Source of the DNA: an uncultured Methylococcaceae bacterium
GTDB taxonomy: Bacteria > Pseudomonadota > Gammaproteobacteria > Methylococcales > Methylomonadaceae
Assembly: GCA_903903765.1 (NCBI GenBank)
Contig: CAIVAH010000246.1
Location: 1 to 5,500 of the forward strand
Length of the DNA stretch: 5,500 bases
Reading direction: 5' to 3'
This document shows, piece after piece, positions 1-5,500 of the stretch (the stretch's first letter is position 1; every line of letters starts with the position of its first letter). The position numbers and the translations under genes are program-made. Below the pieces are notes generated by a model. That model did not search any database. It was given only the letters and a program-made list of their open reading frames with translations, and was not told the origin of the DNA.

Positions 1-197
1 AACTTGCCCAATCTAATTCAATAATTCTATGGGACAGGAATATTTTAAAAGAAAAAATCATTGAAGTTTACAATTCATAAGTAACTCTAGTTTCTAAAGG
101 TAATATCTTAGTTTTAGCATATGTTACCCGTTTATTGCGTTAATAAAATATACAACAATTTAAATACATTAGTTACTTTTTATTTAAGCTATTAAAC

Positions 198-1112
198 TTA
201 GCGTTTATTTTTTAATTTACGAGCCTCTTTCTGCGCTGCTTTTTCTGCTTGAATAATAAGCAATTCAGCCAACTCTGTTTCCATCATCTGCGGTGTTTCA
301 AAACTTAACCGCCCTATGGTGCCAGCACGTAATTCTGCCAAGAGTATTTTAGACACCCTGTCTCTATCAATAATACCCCCTGACTTTAAACACCCACGAC
401 TTTTACCAATGGCATCTAACAAGGCTGATGAGGAACTAGGTAAGGTGCTTAATTGATATCGGGCTGTTACTAATTCTGGATAATGATTTAATAAATATTC
501 AGCCGCAAAGTCGGCGATTTGTTCATGATCAATCGCAGTGTCTTTAATGGCTCCGGTAGTTGCTAAACGATAACCGCTATTTTTATTTTCTACATTAGGC
601 CACAAAACTCCCGGTGTATCCATTAAGACAATACCATTGCCAATGGCGATACGTTGTTGCATTTTAGTAATAGCCGGCTCATTACCCGTTTTAGCAATCA
701 TCCGCCCGGCTAATATATTAATGAGGGTCGATTTACCCACATTAGGGATACCGACGATTAAGGTATTGATCAACCGATCTGTACCCGACTTATCTGGCAA
801 CATCTTATGGCATAAATCCGTTAAATTGCGAATCTTCTCAGGTTGCTCATTGGTAATCGCTATGGTTTTAACACCCTGCTCTCGCTCCAAATAAGCCTGC
901 CATTGTTGCGTGATGTCAGGATCGGCTAAGTCACTTTTACTGAGTACCTTTATGCATGGTTTATCCCCGCGTAATTTTGATAACATAGGATTTTGACTAC
1001 TGAACGGTATACGCGCATCCAGAACTTCAATAACGACATCTATTTGGTGCAAAGTTTGTTTAATTTCTTTGCTGGCCTTGTGCATATGACCGGGGTACCA
1101 CTGAATAAGCAT
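198..1112 (-). CDS. rbgA: Ribosome biogenesis GTPase RbgA/YlqF, circularly permuted (304 aa)
   Basis: Cytoplasmic GTPase of the YlqF/RbgA family, which in Bacillus acts late in 50S ribosomal subunit assembly. The GTPase motifs run in the permuted order G4-G5-G1-G2-G3 typical of the family. Numbering from the ATG at 1112: family opening IQWYPGHMHKA (3-13), G4 at 58-61 (SKSD, where NKxD is usual), G5 region near 85-89, P-loop GIPNVGKST (121-129), G2 threonine about 149 and G3 DTPG (165-168). The C-terminal RNA-binding part (from about 205) ends in a Lys/Arg-rich tail. The reading frame extends upstream to a TTG at 1166, which would add 18 residues unlike the family. I prefer the ATG because homologues begin at the WYPGHM segment, although neither start has a clear Shine-Dalgarno sequence. 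Length is close to the roughly 280-residue Bacillus protein plus the tail. It is divergent from yfbR. The family call is very secure; the exact start is slightly less so. Confidence 0.95.
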   Translation of the reverse strand: MLIQWYPGHMHKASKEIKQTLHQIDVVIEVLDARIPFSSQNPMLSKLRGDKPCIKVLSKSDLADPDITQQWQAYLEREQGVKTIAITNEQPEKIRNLTDLCHKMLPDKSGTDRLINTLIVGIPNVGKSTLINILAGRMIAKTGNEPAITKMQQRIAIGNGIVLMDTPGVLWPNVENKNSGYRLATTGAIKDTAIDHEQIADFAAEYLLNHYPELVTARYQLSTLPSSSSALLDAIGKSRGCLKSGGIIDRDRVSKILLAELRAGTIGRLSFETPQMMETELAELLIIQAEKAAQKEARKLKNKR

Positions 1113-1160
1113 AGCTAAATATATATATGAAGTGAATGTTACTGCGCTGCTATTGTCTTT

Positions 1161-1176
1161 AATCAATGCATTGATT
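1161..1176. promoter_or_regulatory. Perfect 16-bp palindrome in the rbgA-yfbR divergent region (candidate operator)
   Basis: AATCAATGCATTGATT is identical to its own reverse complement. It lies 50 bp upstream of the yfbR ATG and 48 bp upstream of the preferred rbgA ATG, almost midway between two divergent genes. A position like this would suit a dimeric regulator acting on one or both promoters, but that is inference and I do not recognise the motif as a known operator. I could not assign convincing -35/-10 pairs around it. A second, weaker inverted repeat (GGTTT-T-AAACC, 1188-1198) lies nearby on the yfbR side. Confidence 0.4.
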
Positions 1177-1226
1177 TAACATAGAGAGGTTTTAAACCGC
1201 TATTGTAACGCAGGATACTCTTTATC

Positions 1227-1832
1227 ATGACAAACGAATCTATTTCAAGTAGTTTTTATGCGTATTTATCTCGGTTACGATGGATTAAACGCTGGGGTTT
1301 AAAACGTAATGCCCATGAAGAAAATGTCATGGAACACAGTTGGGAAGTGGCCGTTATTGCTCATACTATCGCGCTGATAAAAAACCAATATTACGCAGGA
1401 CAAGTAGATGCAAATGCGGTGGCTACGGCAGCCCTTTATCATGATATTACCGAAGTTATTACGGGTGATTTACCGACACCTATCAAATACCATTCGCCTG
1501 AAATCAGCCGCGCTTATAAACAAATTGAGCAACAAGCCGAGCTTGAATTATTAGCCTTACTCCCCGATGCGTTACGCACTGATTTTGCTGACCTCATACA
1601 ACATAATAAAATACCCACCGCCCATCTAGAAATTATAAAAGCGGCTGATAAAATCTCTGCTTATTTAAAGTGCCAAGCTGAATTAAAAGCGGGTAATACC
1701 GAGTTTGTTAATGCTGCGGAACAAATTGCATTAAGTATTAGTGAATCCACCCAACCGGAAGTTATCTTTTTTATGGCGCATTTTGTACCCAGTTGTGGTT
1801 TAACGTTAGATGGCTTAATGAAAACCAACTAG
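1227..1832 (+). CDS. yfbR: 5'-deoxynucleotidase YfbR, HD-domain phosphohydrolase (201 aa)
   Basis: HD-domain, metal-dependent 5'-deoxynucleotidase that in E. coli removes phosphate from deoxyribonucleoside 5'-monophosphates, helping to balance dNMP pools in the cytoplasm. The sequence aligns over its whole length with E. coli YfbR (199 aa) at a constant offset of four residues. Metal ligands are visible as H37 (in the ENVMEHS motif), H72-D73 (YHDITE) and D141 (KAADK). The substrate-site residues are present too: R22-W23 (KRWGLKRN), E76 and D81 in TGDLPTPIKY. The segment ISAYLKC after D141 is also family-typical. The start is the ATG at 1227; a weak AGGA-type ribosome binding site lies at 1212-1215, about 11 bases upstream. 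The gene stands alone on the plus strand, divergent from rbgA and converging on sbcB with 7 bp between stop codons. All key residues are intact, so it should be active. Confidence 0.95.
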   Translation: MTNESISSSFYAYLSRLRWIKRWGLKRNAHEENVMEHSWEVAVIAHTIALIKNQYYAGQVDANAVATAALYHDITEVITGDLPTPIKYHSPEISRAYKQIEQQAELELLALLPDALRTDFADLIQHNKIPTAHLEIIKAADKISAYLKCQAELKAGNTEFVNAAEQIALSISESTQPEVIFFMAHFVPSCGLTLDGLMKTN

Positions 1833-1839
1833 GGTCATT

Positions 1840-3276
1840 TTATTGGGTATGAGGGGCGCATAGTGAATCAGCATAAGCCTGCAAGGCATTAATAAGCGCT
1901 ACTGGAGTTCCTTCTTGTGTGCTTAATTCAGTCAGTTTTGCTCTATAAGCATCGATAGGGACTACTCCCTCGGTATTTTGGCCCATTAACCTCTGTTTGC
2001 AGAATTGTTTCCAACGCAGTTGTTCGGTTGCATTTAAACTGTCAGGATAATTTCTACCCTTGTATCTAAAGTACATTTCCGTTAAACGGGGTTCACTAAA
2101 GTTTAAAGCTAAATGTGGTAATTTTTCTGATGCACAATCTCTGATTAAGGCAAATTTTTGTTTATCAACATCATTAAAAAAACCTCCAGAATAAATTGCC
2201 CTATCAGGATCCATGGGCACTTCTGCATAATCACGCGCACTAAAAACGGCTGCAACTTTTTTAGTTAAATCCTGAGCAGCTGAAATTGCCTGGCAGTTTA
2301 CTTTGCACACCGCTAAATCAAGCTGCAAGCGTTCAGCGTCTTGAGGTCTAATAACAGAAATAGGGGCTAATACGGGACATTTATTAAGATGTACTGTTTT
2401 TAAAGGAATTCTTGCAACTCCCTCAGGCAGTTCAGCGCTTGCGGTAAAGATACGGGTTTTAATCTCCTCAACCGTTAGACTTAATAAGGGTTCAGGATCA
2501 ACGGATAAATCATAGACAATCACCCCGTTATTATTGGTAGGGTGTTGACAAATAGGTACCACAATAGCCAAAGAGTTATTTTTTGTAGAGTACATCCCAG
2601 AAACATGGACACTTGGCGTAAAATGTCCTACACAAAGTAACTCGTTAAGCTTAGATTTAACACGATGGCTTATTAAATATTGAAATAATCTGGGCTGTGC
2701 CGTGTTAATTAATTTTGCAAGCGCAATCGTAGCAATAACATCTGATAAGGCATCGTGTGCTGCTTCATGAACGATATTATTGGCGATGGTTAATTGATCA
2801 AGCCGATTATTGGCCACTCCATCTGCATCAAATGGCCACACTATACCGTCTGGTCGTAATGCCCTAGCGGCTCGTACCACATCAATTAAATCCCAGCGCG
2901 AATTACCATTCTGCCATTCTCGTGCATAAGGATCATAAAAATTCCGATATAAACAATTTCGAGTAACCTCATCGTCAAAGCGAATATTGTTATAACCGAC
3001 TGTACAGGTATTGGGTTGTGCTATTTGAGCATGAATCTGAGCGATAAACTCCGCTTCACAGACCCCTTTTTGAAGCGCTAGTTGTGGAGTAATGCCCGTA
3101 ATAAGACAAGCGTCTGGATTAGGCAGATAATCGGCGCTGGGTTTACAGTAAATAACCAGCGGATCATCAATAATATTAAAATCTTCGTCGGTTCTTACGC
3201 CAGCAAACTGAGCTGGTCGATCAGTTTGCGGATCAATACCGAAGGTTTCGTAATCATGCCAATAGTAGGTTTTCAT
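1840..3276 (-). CDS. sbcB: Exodeoxyribonuclease I, 3'-5' ssDNA exonuclease (478 aa)
   Basis: Exonuclease I degrades single-stranded DNA 3' to 5'. It acts in mismatch repair and in limiting recombination substrates, and in E. coli binds the C-terminal tail of SSB. The protein is nearly the same length as the E. coli enzyme (475 aa) and follows it closely. The DEDDh catalytic set is complete: D8 and E10 (HDYETFG), D101 (GYNNIRFDDEVTRN), H174 (HEAAHDALSD) and D179, all shifted by seven from E. coli D15/E17/D108/H181/D186. The exonuclease domain covers about 1-195. The SH3-like domain follows (roughly 196-350, with HVSGMY and LNKCPVLAP), then the ExoI C-terminal helical domain (roughly 355-470, with a YSGGFFNDVDK segment and a WKQF segment). 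The ATG at 3276 is placed by homology; only a weak AGGG lies upstream. It sits 42 bp downstream of nqrM with no clear promoter or terminator between, so the two may be cotranscribed. Confidence 0.97.
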   Translation of the reverse strand: MKTYYWHDYETFGIDPQTDRPAQFAGVRTDEDFNIIDDPLVIYCKPSADYLPNPDACLITGITPQLALQKGVCEAEFIAQIHAQIAQPNTCTVGYNNIRFDDEVTRNCLYRNFYDPYAREWQNGNSRWDLIDVVRAARALRPDGIVWPFDADGVANNRLDQLTIANNIVHEAAHDALSDVIATIALAKLINTAQPRLFQYLISHRVKSKLNELLCVGHFTPSVHVSGMYSTKNNSLAIVVPICQHPTNNNGVIVYDLSVDPEPLLSLTVEEIKTRIFTASAELPEGVARIPLKTVHLNKCPVLAPISVIRPQDAERLQLDLAVCKVNCQAISAAQDLTKKVAAVFSARDYAEVPMDPDRAIYSGGFFNDVDKQKFALIRDCASEKLPHLALNFSEPRLTEMYFRYKGRNYPDSLNATEQLRWKQFCKQRLMGQNTEGVVPIDAYRAKLTELSTQEGTPVALINALQAYADSLCAPHTQ

Positions 3277-3318
3277 AATAATTGTAAAACCCTGAACACT
3301 ATCAGCAGCGTATGCCTA

Positions 3319-3510
3319 TTAACCTTGATTTAATTGAGCTTCCGCATCAAGTTTTTTTCTTTTATCACACTTCTCCACACAAACACACTCGGCTTTACTC
3401 ATGCCGCCACCACACGAACCTTTAATGGCGCGTCTGCCAAACATAACCCCGATGGCCATTATAAAAACTACAACTAACATCACTACAAAAGTTACTAAGA
3501 ATAAAGACAT
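3319..3510 (-). CDS. nqrM: Na+-NQR maturation factor NqrM (DUF539 family, 63 aa)
   Basis: Small membrane protein required for maturation of Na+-NQR, thought to deliver or help insert the iron centre held between NqrD and NqrE. One N-terminal transmembrane helix (about 3-23) is followed by a basic GRRAIKGSC segment and a cysteine-rich tail with C33, C42, C44 and C48, then a Lys-rich hydrophilic end. The KGSCGG motif and the four cysteines define the family; from memory, the Vibrio work found the cysteine at position 33 to be the critical one, and it is conserved here. An AGGTGA ribosome binding site (3515-3520) lies four bases before the ATG, supporting this start. It lies downstream of nqrF on the same strand, as usual for nqrM, but is separated from nqrF by a terminator-like hairpin and lacks an adjacent apbE on the nqrF side. 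Confidence 0.93.
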   Translation of the reverse strand: MSLFLVTFVVMLVVVFIMAIGVMFGRRAIKGSCGGGMSKAECVCVEKCDKRKKLDAEAQLNQG

Positions 3511-3530
3511 GTTATCACCTGTATTTCTAA

Positions 3531-3568
3531 AATAAAAAAACGAGGCTTTGGACTAGCCAAACCTCGTT
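3531..3568 (-). terminator. Rho-independent terminator between nqrF and nqrM
   Basis: On the minus strand the transcript would form a stem of AACGAGG + TTTGG against CCAAA + CCTCGTT, with one bulged G and a five-base loop (3552-3556). Seven U residues follow immediately (3534-3540), then A and more U. This is a textbook intrinsic terminator, placed about 70 bp after the nqrF stop and only about 25 bp before the nqrM start. A six-T run (3572-3577) just beyond the stem on the plus strand makes weak bidirectional activity possible, although no plus-strand gene ends here. Efficiency cannot be judged from sequence; partial readthrough into nqrM is plausible. Confidence 0.85.
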
Positions 3569-3578
3569 CCATTTTTTG

Positions 3579-3617
3579 TTTACTCTTCACAAACCCTAGC
3601 GAGTTGTGAAGAGTAAA
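3579..3617 (-). other. Perfect 14-bp stem-loop just after nqrF (candidate mRNA 3' stabiliser)
   Basis: TTTACTCTTCACAA (3579-3592) and TTGTGAAGAGTAAA (3604-3617) are perfect reverse complements around an 11-base loop. The structure starts 20 bp after the nqrF stop codon and lies directly before the terminator hairpin. No U-tract follows it on either strand, so it is unlikely to terminate by itself. A role in protecting the nqr mRNA 3' end, as a protein-binding site, or as part of a compound terminator is inference. I do not recognise it as a known RNA family. Confidence 0.7.
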
Positions 3618-3636
3618 TAGATCCTGCTTTTATAAA

Positions 3637-4857
3637 CTAACCGCCGAAATCATCTAACATGATGTTTTCTGGTTCTACACCATTTGCTAACAACATGTTG
3701 ATCACAGAGGTGTTCATAATTGGAGGTCCACACATATAGAACTCGCAATCCTCTGGCGCAGGATGGTTTTTAATAAACTCTTCAAACAAGACATTATGAA
3801 TGAAGCCTTTATAACCGTCCCAATTATCATCAGGTAATGGATCTGATAACGCTACATGCCATTCAAAGTTATCGTTCTCTTTAGCTAACATATCAAAATC
3901 TTCTACATAGAACATTTCGCGTTTACTACGAGCACCATACCAGAAGGTCATTTTACGTTTTGATTTTAATCTACGTAACTGATCAAAGATATGTGAACGC
4001 ATTGGCGCCATACCCGCACCACCGCCCACAAACACCATCTCAGCTTCTGTTTCTTTTGCGTAGAATTCACCATAAGGACCAGAAACGATACATTTATCAC
4101 CTGGTTTTAGGTTAAAGATAAACGAAGACATAATACCGGGTGGTACGGTATCTGGCGCACCTGGAGGAGGTGTCGCGATACGTACGTTAAGCATAATTTC
4201 TTTTTCTTCAGGATAACTTGCCATTGAGTATGCACGCAAAGCAGGTTCTTTAACTGATGACACATAGCGCCATAGGTTAAATTTATTCCAATCTTCATGG
4301 AAACGTTCTTCAACATTAAAGTCACTGTACTTTGCAACGTGCTCAGGACATTCAATCTGAATATAACCACCGGCACGGTAGTTAATTTCTTCACCCGGAG
4401 GTAGATCAAGTACTAATTCTTTAATAAAGGTCGCTACGTTATGATTAGACTTAACGGTACATTCCCATTTTTTAACACCGAACACATCGTCTTCAACTTC
4501 AATGTTCATGTTATGTTTAACAGACACTTGGCAAGATAGACGCTCACCATGCGCTGCTTCACGCTTAGTAATATGACTTAATTCAGTCGGCAAAATTTCG
4601 CCACCACCTGAATGAATTTTTACTTTACATTGACCGCAAGTTCCACCACCACCACACGCTGATGATACAAATAAACCGCTCTCAGCTAATGCTGTTAAAA
4701 GTTTAGAACCTACCGGTACATTAATTTTCTTTTCATTATTAATCAGGATTTCAACATCACCTTCAGCAACCAATTTGCTTTTTGCACCAATAATTACAAA
4801 TACTAATGCAATAACAAAAGCCGTGAAAATGATAATCCCTAATAGAATTTCCAGCAT
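3637..4857 (-). CDS. nqrF: Na+-translocating NADH:quinone reductase subunit F (406 aa)
   Basis: Entry subunit of the Na+-NQR respiratory complex at the inner membrane: it oxidises NADH and passes electrons through FAD to a 2Fe-2S cluster and onward to the membrane subunits. One N-terminal membrane anchor (about 3-25) is followed by a plant-type ferredoxin domain with cluster ligands C68, C74, C77 and C109 in a CX5CX2CX31C arrangement ([15 protein letters not shown]). The FAD-binding domain (about 130-265) carries RAYSMASYP (208-216). The NADH-binding domain contains [17 protein letters not shown] (278-294), [12 protein letters not shown] and CGPP (376-379), ending in the family-typical LDDFGG. 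Length matches the Vibrio protein (408 aa). The ATG at 4857 has a good AGAAGG ribosome binding site at 4865-4870. The gap to nqrE is 12 bp, and the site touches the nqrE stop codon, pointing to an operon with coupled translation. No key residue is missing. Confidence 0.98.
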   Translation of the reverse strand: MLEILLGIIIFTAFVIALVFVIIGAKSKLVAEGDVEILINNEKKINVPVGSKLLTALAESGLFVSSACGGGGTCGQCKVKIHSGGGEILPTELSHITKREAAHGERLSCQVSVKHNMNIEVEDDVFGVKKWECTVKSNHNVATFIKELVLDLPPGEEINYRAGGYIQIECPEHVAKYSDFNVEERFHEDWNKFNLWRYVSSVKEPALRAYSMASYPEEKEIMLNVRIATPPPGAPDTVPPGIMSSFIFNLKPGDKCIVSGPYGEFYAKETEAEMVFVGGGAGMAPMRSHIFDQLRRLKSKRKMTFWYGARSKREMFYVEDFDMLAKENDNFEWHVALSDPLPDDNWDGYKGFIHNVLFEEFIKNHPAPEDCEFYMCGPPIMNTSVINMLLANGVEPENIMLDDFGG

Positions 4858-4863
4858 TACACT

Positions 4864-4872
4864 ACCTTCTTA
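4864..4872 (-). promoter_or_regulatory. nqrF ribosome binding site overlapping the nqrE stop codon
   Basis: The nqrE TAA (4870-4872) runs directly into AAGAAGGT, giving an AGAAGG Shine-Dalgarno about seven bases from the nqrF ATG. A ribosome ending on nqrE would uncover this site, so reinitiation or coupling is likely. It also confirms the nqrF start. Confidence 0.8.
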
Positions 4873-5478
4873 AAGTTGGATTCCAGAGAAAGCCATGAAG
4901 CCAAGAGACATCAGACCCGCAGTAATAAATGTTATGCCCAAGCCTTGTAATCCAGCTGGAATATCACTGTATTTGAGTTTCTCACGTACACCGGCCATTA
5001 CCGTAATAGCTAAGGCCCAACCTAGACCACTACCTACACCGTAAGTCACACTTTCGCCAAAATTATAATCACGTTCAATCATAAATAAACTACCGCCTAA
5101 AATAGCGCAGTTTACTGTGATCAGCGGTAAAAACACCCCTAAGGCATGATACAAAGCAGGGAAAAATTTATCTAAAATCATTTCCAATATTTGTACCAAA
5201 GCAGCAATCATACCGATGCAGCTTAGTAAGGCTAAAAAGCTTAAATCAACGCCAGTAATGCCAATCCATGATAAAGCATCTTCTTTTAGTAAAGCATGGT
5301 AAACAATATTGTTAGCCGGAACTGTAATAGCTTGTACCACCATTACCGCAATACCTAAACCCATTGCCGTTGATATTTTTTTTGATACCGCGATAAACGT
5401 ACACATCCCCAAGAAGAAGGATAATGCTAAGTTTTCAATAAAAACCGCTTTAACAAATAAACTAATGTAATTTTCCAT
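4870..5478 (-). CDS. nqrE: Na+-translocating NADH:quinone reductase subunit E (202 aa)
   Basis: Integral membrane subunit of Na+-NQR, paired with the homologous NqrD in the inner membrane. It is almost wholly hydrophobic, with about six predicted transmembrane segments. The family signature [20 protein letters not shown] spans 15-34, followed by [33 protein letters not shown] at about 97-129. The two cysteines known in this family to hold the iron centre shared with NqrD are present as C26 and C124 (C26 and C120 in Vibrio). The shift of four comes from a small insertion in the loop near residues 69-74 ([13 protein letters not shown]), common length variation rather than damage. The C-terminus [22 protein letters not shown] is also family-typical. 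The ATG at 5478 is preceded by a strong AAGGAGGA ribosome binding site and overlaps the preceding gene's stop codon by one base. The gene is intact. Confidence 0.98.
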   Translation of the reverse strand: MENYISLFVKAVFIENLALSFFLGMCTFIAVSKKISTAMGLGIAVMVVQAITVPANNIVYHALLKEDALSWIGITGVDLSFLALLSCIGMIAALVQILEMILDKFFPALYHALGVFLPLITVNCAILGGSLFMIERDYNFGESVTYGVGSGLGWALAITVMAGVREKLKYSDIPAGLQGLGITFITAGLMSLGFMAFSGIQL

Positions 5479-5500
5479 TAGTGATGTCCTCCTTCACCAT
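5478..5500 (-). CDS. nqrD: 3' end of upstream operon gene, by position nqrD (partial)
   Basis: Only the last six full codons and a TAA stop (5478-5480) lie in the window. They encode Gly-Glu-Gly-Gly-His-His, a hydrophilic tail. The stop overlaps the nqrE ATG as TAATG. In Na+-NQR operons the order is nqrABCDEF, so this should be nqrD, but the residues themselves are too few and too variable to prove it. The identification rests on gene order and on the coupled stop/start arrangement. Confidence 0.7.
5487..5494 (-). promoter_or_regulatory. Strong nqrE ribosome binding site inside the end of nqrD
   Basis: AAGGAGGA lies eight bases upstream of the nqrE ATG and doubles as the Glu-Gly-Gly codons at the end of the preceding gene. 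Together with the TAATG overlap it supports translational coupling and fixes the nqrE start. Confidence 0.85.

Noticed and set aside
3..80. Open frame on the plus strand entering from the left edge and ending in TAA at 78-80 (25 codons), possibly the 3' end of a gene
   Set aside because: The short peptide has no recognisable family feature, and in AT-rich DNA a 25-codon stretch is uninformative. An equally open minus-strand frame (61 down to 1) starts at an ATG with no ribosome binding site, so neither can be preferred.
79..178. 8-bp inverted repeat AAGTAACT / AGTTACTT separated by 84 bp
   Set aside because: Short arms in AT-rich DNA with a long spacer are expected by chance, and nothing else suggests a mobile-element end.
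182..195. Short AT-only inverted repeat (TTTAA...TTAAA) just after the rbgA stop, as a terminator
   Set aside because: A five-pair A/T stem is too weak and has no proper U-tract in the transcript direction.
637..894. 85-codon plus-strand open frame inside rbgA
   Set aside because: It lies wholly opposite a well-conserved coding region, and its translation resembles no known protein; it is a shadow of rbgA.
1113..1166. N-terminal extension of RbgA from the TTG at 1166
   Set aside because: The 18 added residues do not resemble the family, have no ribosome binding site, and cross the intergenic palindrome. The ATG at 1112 gives the standard start.
3293..3306. CTGA/TCAG mini-hairpin between nqrM and sbcB
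   Set aside because: Only four base pairs; not enough to call a terminator or regulatory element.
3082..3333. 83-codon plus-strand open frame across the start of sbcB and the end of nqrM
   Set aside because: It is antisense to the conserved exonuclease domain of sbcB, with no family resemblance.
4107..4409. 100-codon minus-strand open frame inside nqrF
   Set aside because: It is in a different frame of the same strand within a highly conserved gene; nqrF itself is intact, so this is not a frameshift relic.

Overview
The window looks like chromosomal core DNA from a gammaproteobacterium with moderately AT-rich DNA. The mix of genes supports this: an Escherichia-type exonuclease I (SbcB), a YfbR-type 5'-deoxynucleotidase, an RbgA/YlqF ribosome-assembly GTPase and a Vibrio-type sodium-pumping NADH:quinone oxidoreductase (Na+-NQR) with its maturation factor NqrM. 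A methanotroph-like lineage (Methylococcales) would fit, but that is only an impression; the sequence does not prove the genus. I see no mobile element, CRISPR array, tRNA or rRNA.

Layout from left to right. Positions 1-197 are AT-rich and hold no gene I can support. rbgA (198-1112, minus) is divergent from yfbR (1227-1832, plus). The 114 bp between them contain a perfect 16-bp palindrome (1161-1176). yfbR converges on sbcB (1840-3276, minus) with only 7 bp between the stop codons. Upstream of sbcB on the same strand lies nqrM (3319-3510, minus). Next come two consecutive hairpins (3531-3568, a good intrinsic terminator, and 3579-3617, a perfect 14-bp stem). Then follow nqrF (3637-4857, minus), nqrE (4870-5478, minus) and the last codons of a gene that by position should be nqrD (running off the right edge).

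How the genes work together. The right part is the 3' end of an nqr operon, read right to left. NqrD and NqrE are membrane subunits that share an iron centre. NqrF is the NADH-oxidising entry subunit with FAD and a 2Fe-2S cluster. NqrM is a small cysteine-rich membrane protein needed to assemble the complex. The nqrD-nqrE junction overlaps by one base and the nqrF ribosome binding site abuts the nqrE stop, so translation is probably coupled. The terminator between nqrF and nqrM suggests that nqrM and probably sbcB are expressed at a lower level, or separately, from the structural subunits. sbcB (DNA repair), yfbR (dNMP pool) and rbgA (50S assembly) are unrelated housekeeping genes.

I found no previously undescribed system here. 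The points most worth checking are the tandem hairpins between nqrF and nqrM, the palindrome in the rbgA-yfbR divergent region, and the SKSD variant of the G4 motif in RbgA.
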